DNA of 32,973 bases from the NCBI GenBank assembly GCA_022844485.1, contig JALHLQ010000037.1:1-32973 (forward strand). The letters run 5' to 3'. Within the stretch, counting starts at the first letter, position 1; each line of letters begins with the position of its first letter. The position numbers were made by a program, and so were the translations under genes. Source of the DNA: Xanthobacteraceae bacterium (lineage in GTDB: Bacteria; Pseudomonadota; Alphaproteobacteria; Rhizobiales; Xanthobacteraceae). Shown here piece after piece: positions 22,444 to 30,375 of the stretch. Below the pieces are notes generated by a model that had not been told where the DNA came from, made no database searches, and worked only from the letters and a program-made list of their open reading frames with translations.

Positions 22444-24396
22444 TTATAGCGCCATCGCCACGGCTTCTCCTTCATGAATGGCGCACATGAGATTGCGGGG
22501 GGAGACGCAGTCTCCCACAAGCCGAACGTCCAGTCCCGCCTGCCGGAGCGGCTCGGCGAGCGAGTCATCGGCGATCCGCGGCGTGGACCAGACAAACACA
22601 TCCACATTCGCGATGTCCTGCGTGCGTCCGGTGAAGACGTTGCGCCAGGTCAGGACGCCGTTTCGTTGCGCCACCGGCTCGGCTGCGAAGATGAGCGTGG
22701 CGTCGGCGCCATAAAGGCGCCGGTAGATCCCGATCGCGCTGCAATAATTGACGTCCCGGGCAAGTTGCATGCGCGGCGTGAGCAGGACGAGGCGCCGGTG
22801 GCGCGCCGCCAGCGCGTCGGCGACGGCATAGGTGGCGGCGCTGTGATCCATGTCGAACAGCACAGCCGCGCCGCCGCCTCCATGAGCGCTGGGGAAGCTT
22901 AGAGCCCAATCTCGGGCCGACATCCCCTCGCCGCTGATTTTTTCCGGCGCGCGCTGATGCGCGCCCGCGGCGAGAATGACACAATCCGGCTTGGCTCCCG
23001 CCAGATCCTGCGGCTGAAACACCGTACCAAGCTCGGTCTTCACGCCGGCTGCGCGCAATCGCGACGTCATCCAGTTCACGAGGCCGGCGTATTCGTCACA
23101 ACCGGGCAACCGGCCGGCCAGCGCAAGCTTGCCCCCGAGATGAGGCGAGGCGCCGAACAAGGTCACCTCGTGCCCGCGTTCGCCGGCGATGCGCGCAGCC
23201 TGCATTCCGGCGGGGCCGCCGCCAATCACGAGAATGCGGCGTCGCCTGCGTGACCGGCCGGGAGTCCAACCGGACTCGCCCTTGTTGCCGAGCTGCGGAT
23301 TGTGAACCTCGGTGAGCGGCTTGCCGACGTGAATTTCGCCCCAGGCGAAATTGTCGTAAGTCGACGGGCGTATCGCGGCCACTCGCCCGCCTTGCGCCTT
23401 GGCGGGCCAATCGGCATCGGCGATCAGCGCCCGCGTCATGCCGACGAAATCCGCAGCCGCATCGGCGATCGCAGCCTCCGCTTCGGCAGGCGTCGCAATC
23501 CGGCCGATCGCCATGACCGGAATCCCGTTCGCGGCCGGCCTGATCCTCCGATGGATGTCGAGGAAGTGGCAGCGCCGGAAGTGCATGTCCGGCACGTGGT
23601 TCTCGAGACTAAGGCTGAAATTGCCCTGGCTGTAGGCGAAATAGTCGATCAGGCCTGAGACCGCGAGAACGCCCGTGATCCGCGCAGCCTCCGCCGGGTC
23701 GATGCCGCCCTCGACCCCCTCGTCCCCCGGCATCTTGAGGCCGACGATGAAGCCCGCCCCGCAGGTCTCGCGAATGCGGGTTGCGACGTCGCGCACGAAG
23801 CGGACGCGGTTCTCCAGCGAGCCGCCATATCGGTCGGCGCGCCTGTTGGACCAAGGCGAGAGAATCTGGGTGATCAGGTAGCCGTGGGCCCCATGCAGCT
23901 CCACGCCGGAAAATCCGCAACGGTGCAGCGTCTCGGCGACTCGGACAAAGGCGTCAGCCACGTCCCGAAGCTCCGCGCCGCTCATCACGTGCGGAACGGT
24001 CCAGCTATAAGCATCGGGCTGATCGGAGATGCCCTTCGGCGACTTCACCGGCGACCAAAGCTGCTGGCGGCCGGGATGCCAGATCTGGCCGACCAGACGG
24101 GCGCCATGTCGCTCCACCGCATCGGCGGCGCGTTTGAAGCCGTCCTCGTTTTCGGCGTCGTAACCCGTGACGATCGCGCCGTGAGCCAGCGCCGCCGGGT
24201 CCACGGCGATGATCTCCGTGATGATCATCCCCGCCCCGCCCGCGGCGCGCTCGGCGAGAAAGTCGATCCAGCGATCGGTGACGCGATTGCGCATGGCATA
24301 ATTGGTGAGCGTCGCCGACAGCGCAACACGGTTGCGGAGTTCGCCTCGCCCGACGCGCAGCGGACTGAACAATCGCGGAAAATGCTCGTTCGCCAT
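22444..24396 (-). CDS. OYE/2,4-dienoyl-CoA reductase-like flavoenzyme lacking the Fe-S cysteines
   Basis: A protein of 650 residues. The N-terminal FMN barrel (1-340) shows LFSPLRVGRGELRNRV, QIWHPGRQ and VELHGAHGYLITQILSPWSN, with the HGAHGYL active-site region at 168-174, and FVGMTRALIADADW. The C-terminal FAD/NAD(P) domain starts with ILVIGGGPAGMQAARIAGERG (GGGPAG 392-397). Between them, where FadH and trimethylamine dehydrogenase carry CxxCxxxC-x11-C for a 4Fe-4S cluster, this protein reads RPSTYDNFAW and then EVHNP; all four cysteines are replaced (S345, D348, W352, E363). The ATG at 24396, after GAAGGA, lies ten bases past the acyl-CoA dehydrogenase stop. It probably reduces or demethylates an unsaturated or N-/O-methyl substrate; which is unknown. 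Confidence 0.88.
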   Translation of the reverse strand: MANEHFPRLFSPLRVGRGELRNRVALSATLTNYAMRNRVTDRWIDFLAERAAGGAGMIITEIIAVDPAALAHGAIVTGYDAENEDGFKRAADAVERHGARLVGQIWHPGRQQLWSPVKSPKGISDQPDAYSWTVPHVMSGAELRDVADAFVRVAETLHRCGFSGVELHGAHGYLITQILSPWSNRRADRYGGSLENRVRFVRDVATRIRETCGAGFIVGLKMPGDEGVEGGIDPAEAARITGVLAVSGLIDYFAYSQGNFSLSLENHVPDMHFRRCHFLDIHRRIRPAANGIPVMAIGRIATPAEAEAAIADAAADFVGMTRALIADADWPAKAQGGRVAAIRPSTYDNFAWGEIHVGKPLTEVHNPQLGNKGESGWTPGRSRRRRRILVIGGGPAGMQAARIAGERGHEVTLFGASPHLGGKLALAGRLPGCDEYAGLVNWMTSRLRAAGVKTELGTVFQPQDLAGAKPDCVILAAGAHQRAPEKISGEGMSARDWALSFPSAHGGGGAAVLFDMDHSAATYAVADALAARHRRLVLLTPRMQLARDVNYCSAIGIYRRLYGADATLIFAAEPVAQRNGVLTWRNVFTGRTQDIANVDVFVWSTPRIADDSLAEPLRQAGLDVRLVGDCVSPRNLMCAIHEGEAVAMAL

Positions 24397-24406
24397 GATC
24401 CTTCGC

Positions 24407-25591
24407 TCAGATCGGATTGCGCTCGACGAGTTGCCGCGCGATGATGATTTTTTGCAATTCGTTCGTGCCCTCGCCGATGCACAGGAGCGGTGCGTCTCGG
24501 TAGAGCCGCTCGATGTCGAATTCCGTCGAATAGCCGTAGGCGCCGTGGATGCGCATGGCGTCAAGCGAGTTTGCCACCGCGGCTTCGGAGGCTGCGTATT
24601 TTGCCATTCCGGCTTCCATGTCACAGCGCTGGCCCCGGTCGTAGGCGCGCGCGGCGTTATAGGTCAGCGCGACCGCTGCTTCGGTGCGGATCGCCATTTC
24701 CGCGAGCTTGAGCTGGATCGCCTGATGCTGGTGAATCGGTTTGCCGAACGTCCGCCGGACCTGCGAATATCGGACGGCGGCGTCGAGCGCGGATTTGGCG
24801 ATGCCGCAGCCTCGCGCGGCGACATTGATCCGCCCGAGTTCGAGGCCGCCGAGCGTGACCGCCAGACCGCGTCCCTCGCCGCCGATCAAGGCGTCCTTCG
24901 ATACGCGGTAATCTTCGAAAATGAGTTCGGCCGAGTCGATGCCCTTGTATCCGATCTTTTCCAGCTTCCGTGAAACGCGAAATCCTGGCCCTTTCTCGGC
25001 GATGAACAGGCTCATGCCCCTGTGGCGCGGCTCGGCGTGCGGATCGGTCTTCACCAGAACCGCGAAGGCCTGGCCGTGAATGCCGTTGGAGATCCAGGTC
25101 TTCGTGCCGTTGATCACGTAATGGTCGCCGTCGCGCGCCGCCCGGGTGCGGATGGCTTGCAGGTCCGTGCCGCAATCGGGCTCCGTCAGCGCCAGTCCTC
25201 CACGCACTTCGCCGGCGGCAAATCGCGGCAGCAATGCTTGCTTTTGCGCCTCATCGCCGTGGCGCTGGACGCAGGCCGCCATAATCAGATGGGAATTGAA
25301 GATGCCCGCGAGCGACATCCACGCCTCGGACACCTTCTGCACGATTCTGGCATAGGTGGTCGCCGACAGGCCGAGGCCGCCATAGTCCTGGCTGATCGTA
25401 GCGCCGAACAGCCCGAGAGCCTTCATCTGTTCGACCATCTCGTGCGGATAGACGTCATCGTGTTCGAGGGCTCGCACATGCGGCCGCACGTCGCGCTCGA
25501 GCCAGCGTTCCACGGAGTTGAGAATTTGACTTTCGTCTTCGAGGCCAAAACCGTCTTGGCGATCCGGACCGCTTTGCGTGATGGATGTCAT
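24407..25591 (-). CDS. Acyl-CoA dehydrogenase
   Basis: An FAD-dependent enzyme of 394 residues that introduces the alpha-beta double bond into an acyl-CoA and passes electrons to ETF. Conserved parts are ALTEPDCGTD (about 135-144, FAD/substrate binding), the FGKPIHQHQAIQLKLAEM helix, MRIHGAYGYSTEFDIERLYRDA, and the C-terminal CIGEGTNELQKIIIARQL. The Glu of GEGTNE sits where MCAD-type enzymes place the catalytic base. Its chain-length class cannot be read from the sequence. It lies 15 bases after the MaoC stop and 10 bases before the flavoenzyme, so it is the middle gene of a tight operon. Confidence 0.93.
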   Translation of the reverse strand: MTSITQSGPDRQDGFGLEDESQILNSVERWLERDVRPHVRALEHDDVYPHEMVEQMKALGLFGATISQDYGGLGLSATTYARIVQKVSEAWMSLAGIFNSHLIMAACVQRHGDEAQKQALLPRFAAGEVRGGLALTEPDCGTDLQAIRTRAARDGDHYVINGTKTWISNGIHGQAFAVLVKTDPHAEPRHRGMSLFIAEKGPGFRVSRKLEKIGYKGIDSAELIFEDYRVSKDALIGGEGRGLAVTLGGLELGRINVAARGCGIAKSALDAAVRYSQVRRTFGKPIHQHQAIQLKLAEMAIRTEAAVALTYNAARAYDRGQRCDMEAGMAKYAASEAAVANSLDAMRIHGAYGYSTEFDIERLYRDAPLLCIGEGTNELQKIIIARQLVERNPI

Positions 25592-25606
25592 GGGACGACT
25601 TCGGCG

Positions 25607-26125
25607 TTAGTAGTTGGCTTTGCCTTCCAGACCGTGACCGCGGCGCTGGACAAGAATCGTGCGGTCGAATGAGCAGACGATCACGCCGTTCTGGTTGCGC
25701 CCGTGCGTGCGGAAGGCGACGAGGCCGGCGTCAGGGCGCGAGGCTGATGGCCGTTTGGAGATCACCTCCGTCTCCGCATAGAGCGTGTCGCCGGGGAAAA
25801 CCGGGCGCGTGAGCTTGACGTCCGTCCAACCGAGATTGGCAATCGCTTTCTGGCTTACGTCGCTCACGCTCATGCCGACGAGCAGCGCCAGCGTGAAGGG
25901 CGAGGCGACAACACAGCGCCCGAATTCCGAATGCTTGGCGTATTCCTCGTCGAAATGCAGCGGGTGAGTGTTCATCGTGAGCAAGGTGAACCAGACGTTC
26001 TCGGTCTGCGTAATCGTGCGTCCGGGCCGATGCTCATAGATGTCGCCGACGACGAAATCCTCATAGCAACGTCCGATGCTGTTACGGTAGCGGCGCTCGC
26101 CGGTCTGGGTTGGAAGCGCGATCAT
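25607..26125 (-). CDS. MaoC-family hydratase resembling mesaconyl-CoA hydratase
   Basis: A hot-dog protein of 172 residues. The segments ENVWFTLLTMNTHPLHFDEE, FGRCVVASPFTLALLVGMSV, SDVSQKAIANLGW, PVFPGDTLYAETEV and LVQRRGHG recall one half of mesaconyl-CoA hydratase (Mch) and the related itaconate-pathway MaoC proteins. At the hydratase-2 motif the usual GDxNPxH reads MNTHPLH, so the catalytic Asp is Asn while the last His is kept, as I remember for the Mch group. It is the first gene of the minus-strand arm, about 70 bases downstream of the predicted transcription start. The ribosome site is weak. It would hydrate the enoyl-CoA made by the adjacent dehydrogenase. Confidence 0.87.
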   Translation of the reverse strand: MIALPTQTGERRYRNSIGRCYEDFVVGDIYEHRPGRTITQTENVWFTLLTMNTHPLHFDEEYAKHSEFGRCVVASPFTLALLVGMSVSDVSQKAIANLGWTDVKLTRPVFPGDTLYAETEVISKRPSASRPDAGLVAFRTHGRNQNGVIVCSFDRTILVQRRGHGLEGKANY

Positions 26126-26193
26126 CTGCCCATGCCGTCCCCGGATTTGTCGGCGGACCCGGGAGTCCGCCGCGCTGGCCGCATCATCGGATA

Positions 26194-26206
26194 TTGTCCG
26201 GACATT
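26194..26206. promoter_or_regulatory. Candidate GntR operator, site 1
   Basis: TTGTCCGGACATT contains the perfect palindrome TGTCCGGACA (26195-26204); with flanks it is nearly symmetric over 16 bases (26192-26207). It overlaps the -10 box and start region of the minus-strand promoter, the classic position for a repressor. It matches site 2 (26304-26316) at 11 of 13 bases and shows the GT-N4-AC half-site pattern of GntR-family operators. Confidence 0.6.
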
Positions 26207-26232
26207 ACAGGATGGCCGGAACTGCTTGTCAA
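26204..26232 (-). promoter_or_regulatory. Sigma-70-type promoter for the catabolic operon
   Basis: On the minus strand a perfect -35 TTGACA (26232-26227) is followed after exactly 17 bases by TGTAAT (26209-26204), 5 of 6 to the -10 consensus. Transcription would start near 26197, about 70 bases before the MaoC start. Site 1 of the putative operator covers the -10 box. This is the best promoter match I found in the window. Confidence 0.65.
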
Positions 26233-26303
26233 TTCGATTGTCAGCGGCGGCCTGTTTTGCCTTTGGTGGGCGCCTTTTGCCCTCCCGCGAGCAGCGTTTG
26301 CAG

Positions 26304-26316
26304 TTGTACAGACATT
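26304..26316. promoter_or_regulatory. Candidate GntR operator, site 2
   Basis: TTGTACAGACATT lies about 97 bases before the CoA-transferase start and 110 bases from site 1, which it matches at 11 of 13 positions in the same orientation. A possible plus-strand -10 (TATGAA, 26322-26327) follows directly, so a bound regulator would cover that promoter. No good plus-strand -35 box is visible. Confidence 0.5.
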
Positions 26317-26412
26317 GTGCTTATGAATCTCTTTCGCCCGTATCCGCTGCGGCTGCGCGAACGCATATCGGCTCCGGCTGACGAGAACGCGGGCGCCGTT
26401 CAAGGAGAGACG

Positions 26413-27597
26413 ATGCTTCCGCTTTCAGGGGTCCGCGTCATCGCAGTCGAGCAATATGGCGCCGGGCCTTTCGGCAGCATGCTGCTCGGCGACCTTGGCG
26501 CGGAGGTGATCAAGATCGAGAATCCTGCCGAGAGCGGGGATGTCGGGCGCAGCATCGGACCGCACTTTTTCGCTCCGGGCGACAGCCACTTCTTTCAGGC
26601 GTTCAACCGGAACAAGCGCAGCCTCACGCTCAATCTGAAGCACCGGGGGGCGCGTCCGGTGTTGCATCGGCTGGCGCGCTTCGCGGACGCGACCTTGGAC
26701 AATTTGCGGGGAGACCAGGCCGAGCGACTGGGCGTTACCTATGACCAGCTCAAGGAGTGCAATCCAGTAATCGTGTGCACGCACCTCTCGGCCTATGGCC
26801 GCGAGGGGCCGCGCCGGGCGTGGCCGGGTTACGACTATCTGATGCAGGCCGAGGCGGGTTATCTCTCGCTCACCGGCGAGCCGGACGCGCCGCCGACGCG
26901 CTGCGGATTGTCGATCGTCGATCAGATGGCCGGACTCTACGCCGCTTTCGCCATGGTCTCCGGCGTATTGGCGGCGCGCGCGACACGCCAGGGCCGCGAC
27001 ATCGACGTGTCCTTGTTCGACACGGCGCTGCAGAATCTGAGCTATCTCGCCGTTTGGTATTTGAACAACGGCGTGAGCCAGGGCCGCGAGCCCCGGTCGA
27101 GCCACCCATCGCTCACGCCCAGCCAGCTTTACCGCACCAAGGACGGGTTCATCTTCATCATGTGCAACAAGGAGAAGTTCTGGCCCGTTCTGTGCGACTG
27201 CATCGGGCGTCCGGACTGGCAGGAGCGGCCCGAGTACAAGGATTTCGGCGCGCGGCTCAAGCATCGCGCGCAGCTCACTTCAGAGCTTGACGACGTCCTC
27301 TCCGCGCGCACGACCGTGGAATGGATTGCGCTCTTTGCCGGGAAGGTGCCGGCTGCGCCGGTGCATGACGTGAAGAGCGCACTCGAGAATGATTTCGTGC
27401 AAAGCAACGGGAGAATTCGTTCTGCCGCGCATCCGAGCGGCAGCATCCGCTTGCTCGCGCCGCCCGTTCGTTGCCCCGGGGACGAAATGCCGTGCCGCTC
27501 CGCGCCGTCAATCGGCGCGGATACCGACGAGATCCTGAACGATCTTGGATTCGCTTCGTCCGAGGTTGCGGCGCTGCGCGATGACGGTGTGATCTGA
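26413..27597 (+). CDS. Class III CoA-transferase (CaiB/BaiF family)
   Basis: A cytoplasmic enzyme of 394 residues that moves CoA from a donor thioester to a carboxylate through an enzyme-bound anhydride. The N-terminus LSGVRVIAVEQYGAGPFGSMLLGDLGAEVIKIE is the family hallmark. NRNKRSLTLNLK follows, then GYDYLMQAEAGYLSLTG. The catalytic Asp is D170 in GLSIVDQMAG, matching Asp169 of formyl-CoA transferase. The ATG at 26413 follows AAGGAGAG; the open frame extends upstream without a credible start. It is divergent from the dehydrogenase operon and overlaps the regulator gene (TGATG). It is likely the activating enzyme for the acid imported by the TTT system. Confidence 0.93.
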   Translation: MLPLSGVRVIAVEQYGAGPFGSMLLGDLGAEVIKIENPAESGDVGRSIGPHFFAPGDSHFFQAFNRNKRSLTLNLKHRGARPVLHRLARFADATLDNLRGDQAERLGVTYDQLKECNPVIVCTHLSAYGREGPRRAWPGYDYLMQAEAGYLSLTGEPDAPPTRCGLSIVDQMAGLYAAFAMVSGVLAARATRQGRDIDVSLFDTALQNLSYLAVWYLNNGVSQGREPRSSHPSLTPSQLYRTKDGFIFIMCNKEKFWPVLCDCIGRPDWQERPEYKDFGARLKHRAQLTSELDDVLSARTTVEWIALFAGKVPAAPVHDVKSALENDFVQSNGRIRSAAHPSGSIRLLAPPVRCPGDEMPCRSAPSIGADTDEILNDLGFASSEVAALRDDGVI

Positions 27598-28451
27598 TGC
27601 CCGTCAAAAAAGGCCGGCCTCGACCGAAGGTGGCGCGAGGGCGCCCGGTCCCGCGTACGCCGCAACCGAGCCGTTACCTGACGATCAGCCGCGATTTGGC
27701 GCGTGAGATCTTCAATGGGGCCTTCCCCGTCGGCAGCACTCTCCCTTCGGAACTGACCCTGTGCCGCCGCTACCGAGCCAGCCGGCAGACGATCCGCGAA
27801 GCGATGCGCAGAATCGTCGACATGGGCCTTGTCCGACGCCGGCGCGGCAAGGGAACAACCGTGCTGGCCGTCACCCCGATCCCGACTTTCACGCATTCCG
27901 TCGCCTCCATCACCGAGCTCCAACAATACGCGGAAGAAACTCATCTGCGCATCGAGCGCACCGAGCATGTGGTCGCCCGGCGAAAGCTTGCAGACCGGCT
28001 GCAATGCCCCGAAGGCAGGATTTGGCTGCGCAGCGAAGGTTGGCGCATGGCGGGGGAGCGAGAGCCGCCGATCTGCTGGACTGAGGTCTATATCGACGAG
28101 GCGTTCGCGGCGGTCGAAGAGGATTTAGGGCGTTCGACGGGATTGATCTTCGGTCATCTCGCGCGTCGTTTCGGCCTCGTCCTGCGCGAGGTGCGCCAGA
28201 TCATCCGCGCCGTGCCGATGTCCGGCGCTTTTGCCGCGCGGCTGGGCGTCCCGGAACATTCTCCGGCGCTGGAGATCGAACGGCGCTACTTCACGCATGG
28301 TTCCGATCCGGTCGAGATTGCCTTCAGCATCCATCCCGGCGAGCGGTTCAGCTACGCAGTGAAGCTGACATCCGCCGGTGCCGCACACACGGCAAGTCCC
28401 GTGGCGGCCAATACCGATCCGCCGCGCCGGCGCTGGGCCGAGCGTGTCTGA
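27597..28451 (+). CDS. GntR-family transcriptional regulator, HutC/UTRA type
   Basis: A protein of 284 residues. An N-terminal basic tail of about 25 residues precedes the winged helix (about 27-95), with the GntR signature LPSELTLCRRYRASRQTIREAMRRIVDMGLVRRRRGKGTTV. A UTRA-type ligand-binding domain follows (about 105-250). It is translated from an ATG that overlaps the CoA-transferase stop. Position in the divergent cluster points to local control by an intermediate or the substrate. Two matching sequences in the intergenic region (26194-26206 and 26304-26316) are its most likely binding sites. The C-terminal 20 residues look disordered. Confidence 0.92.
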   Translation: MPVKKGRPRPKVARGRPVPRTPQPSRYLTISRDLAREIFNGAFPVGSTLPSELTLCRRYRASRQTIREAMRRIVDMGLVRRRRGKGTTVLAVTPIPTFTHSVASITELQQYAEETHLRIERTEHVVARRKLADRLQCPEGRIWLRSEGWRMAGEREPPICWTEVYIDEAFAAVEEDLGRSTGLIFGHLARRFGLVLREVRQIIRAVPMSGAFAARLGVPEHSPALEIERRYFTHGSDPVEIAFSIHPGERFSYAVKLTSAGAAHTASPVAANTDPPRRRWAERV

Positions 28452-28477
28452 CTTGCGGAGTATCGACAATTCCCCAG

Positions 28478-28505
28478 GGCGGGTGATTCTTAGTCCAATC
28501 CCGCC
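28478..28505 (+). terminator. Possible terminator hairpin after the regulator gene
   Basis: GGCGGG (28478-28483) pairs with CCCGCC (28500-28505), with ATT/AAT pairing inside; an alternative longer-loop pairing uses GGGCGGG and CCCGCCC (28477-28513). It starts 26 bases after the regulator stop. There is no T-tract, so intrinsic termination would be imperfect. Confidence 0.35.
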
Positions 28506-28630
28506 GCCCGCCCTCCCAACATGTTGAATGAGCCGCTTTTCCGGATGGCGCGCCGGCGCAAACCCTTTCCGGGCGCCCCGCCTTGGCTTAGGTAGGTTCG
28601 ATCGGACCGCCGGCCAATGCGAGGTGAGCG

Positions 28631-29956
28631 ATGCCCTTCCTGCAATCCATCGACGGCGCATGCGAGGCGCGGGTGGGGGCGCATGGAGCAAGCACCAAAG
28701 ATCTCGAGCGCACGCTGGCGGAGAGCGAAGCCGCGCTGAGCCGGTTGCGCGAACGCCACGCCAATGGAAGCCTGCCGCTGCTGCGGCTGCCGGCCGCCGA
28801 AGGCGACATCGCCTCCATCCTGAAAGCCGCCGAACGCCTGCGGCTCGGGTCAACCGACGTCGTCTTTCTCGGCACCGGCGGATCGAGCCTCGGCGGACAG
28901 ACGCTTGCGCAGCTCGGCGGCCATGCCGTGCCGGGCCTGGGAGCGTTCCTCACCGGCCCACGCCTGCATTTCATGGACAATCTGGATCCCGACACGTTCG
29001 CCGCGCTGTTGTCCAAACTGCCCTTCGAGACCACCCGTTTTGTGGCGATCTCCAAATCGGGGGGAACCGGCGAGACGCTGATGCAGACGATCGCGGTGCT
29101 CTCGGCGTTGAAAATGGCCGGGCTTGAGCGGCGTATTCCGGAGCTTCTGTTCGGCATCACGGAGCCGGCGGTGAGCGGAAAAAAGAACGGCTTGCGTGAC
29201 CTCCTGTCATCGCACGGGATTTCGCTGCTCGACCACGATCCCGGCATTGGCGGGCGGTTTTCCGTGCTGACGAATGTCGGCCTCGTTCCGGCGGCGGTCA
29301 TGGGCCTCGACATCGCCGCCATTCGCGCCGGAGCCAACGATGCGCTGTCGCCGATCCTGGAGCGACGGGCCCCGGACCAGATTCCATCAGCCGTCGGGGC
29401 GGCGCTCGCGGTTGCGCTTGGGGCGCGCGGAAAGTCCATCTCGGTGCTGATGGCCTATTCGGACAAGCTCGAGAAGTTCACGCGCTGGTATGTTCAGCTC
29501 TGGGCCGAAAGTCTCGGCAAGGACGGCAAAGGAACAACGCCGCTCGCAGCCCTCGGCCCGGTCGATCAGCACAGTCAGTTGCAGCTCTTCATCGCAGGCC
29601 CGCGCGACAAGCTGTTCACCGTAGTCACGGCCGGCGTGGCGGGCCGCGGCCCCCGCATCGATCCGGCGCTTGCCGAACACGCCGGCGAGCCTGCCATCGG
29701 CGGCAAGACGATCGGCGACCTCGTCGCCGCGCAAGGCCGCGCGACGGCTGAGACGCTGATCAAGAACGGCTGTCCGGTGCGCACCATCCATATCGAGAGA
29801 CTCGATGAGCGCGCGCTGGGCGCATTGCTGATGCATTTCATGCTGGAGACGATCATCGCCGCGCATCTCTTCGGCGTCGATCCCTTCGACCAGCCCGCGG
29901 TCGAAGAAGGCAAGGTGCTGGCAAAGCGCTATTTGACCGGCGCCGGCGCCGCATGA
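28631..29956 (+). CDS. pgi: Glucose-6-phosphate isomerase
   Basis: Interconverts glucose-6-phosphate and fructose-6-phosphate. It has 441 residues, near the short bacterial form and about 100 fewer than E. coli Pgi. The sugar-phosphate-binding SIS folds show FLGTGGSSLGGQTLAQ (about 78-93) and AISKSGGTGETLMQT (about 138-152). GRFSVLTNVGLVPAAVMGLD carries the active-site Arg region, and ALGPVDQHSQLQLFIAGP is the conserved PGI segment with the catalytic His/Gln neighbourhood. ATG 28631 follows GAGGTGA. It is coupled to arfB by ATGA. Confidence 0.93.
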   Translation: MPFLQSIDGACEARVGAHGASTKDLERTLAESEAALSRLRERHANGSLPLLRLPAAEGDIASILKAAERLRLGSTDVVFLGTGGSSLGGQTLAQLGGHAVPGLGAFLTGPRLHFMDNLDPDTFAALLSKLPFETTRFVAISKSGGTGETLMQTIAVLSALKMAGLERRIPELLFGITEPAVSGKKNGLRDLLSSHGISLLDHDPGIGGRFSVLTNVGLVPAAVMGLDIAAIRAGANDALSPILERRAPDQIPSAVGAALAVALGARGKSISVLMAYSDKLEKFTRWYVQLWAESLGKDGKGTTPLAALGPVDQHSQLQLFIAGPRDKLFTVVTAGVAGRGPRIDPALAEHAGEPAIGGKTIGDLVAAQGRATAETLIKNGCPVRTIHIERLDERALGALLMHFMLETIIAAHLFGVDPFDQPAVEEGKVLAKRYLTGAGAA

Positions 29957-30375
29957 TCCGCGTCACCGAAACGATTTCCATCGACGAGGGCGAACTCGAG
30001 GAGAGTTTCGTCCGCGCCTCCGGCCCCGGCGGGCAGAATGTCAACAAGCTTGCGACCGCCGTCCAGCTTCGCTTCGATGTGGAACGCTCGCCCTCCTTGA
30101 GCGAGGACGTGCGTGCGCGCCTGAAGCGCCTTGCGGGCCGGCGGCTGACGCGCGATGGCGTGCTCGTCATCACGGCGCAACGCTTCCGGACACAGGAGCG
30201 CAACCGGAGCGACGCGCTGGCGCGGCTCGTCCAGTTGATCCGCGACGCCGCAGTCCCGCCCAAGCCCCGCAAGGCGACCAGGCCGCCCAGGGCGGCCAAA
30301 AAGCGCCGGCTCGAAAGCAAGCGGAAACGCGGCGTGATCAAGGCCTTGCGGCATGCGCGAGCGGAGGCGGACTAG
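29953..30375 (+). CDS. arfB: Alternative ribosome-rescue factor B / peptidyl-tRNA hydrolase
   Basis: A protein of 140 residues. The release-factor-type catalytic motif GGQ is at 26-28 (SGPGGQNVNK), followed by the conserved VQLRFDVERSPSL and the helix-rich RRLTRDGVLVITAQRFRTQERNR. The C-terminal Lys/Arg-rich tail (KPRKATRPPRAAKKRRLESKR region) would enter the empty mRNA channel of a stalled ribosome, as in ArfB (YaeJ/ICT1). It hydrolyses peptidyl-tRNA on non-stop complexes. It overlaps pgi by four bases. The stop TAG is part of the CTAG that opens the RIME-like element at 30372. Confidence 0.93.
   Translation: MIRVTETISIDEGELEESFVRASGPGGQNVNKLATAVQLRFDVERSPSLSEDVRARLKRLAGRRLTRDGVLVITAQRFRTQERNRSDALARLVQLIRDAAVPPKPRKATRPPRAAKKRRLESKRKRGVIKALRHARAEAD

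Noticed and set aside
22443..22448. TATAAT on the minus strand as a promoter for tctBAC
   Set aside because: A perfect -10 hexamer, but no -35-like hexamer at 16-18 bases and it overlaps the preceding stop codon; kept only as a remark under TctB.
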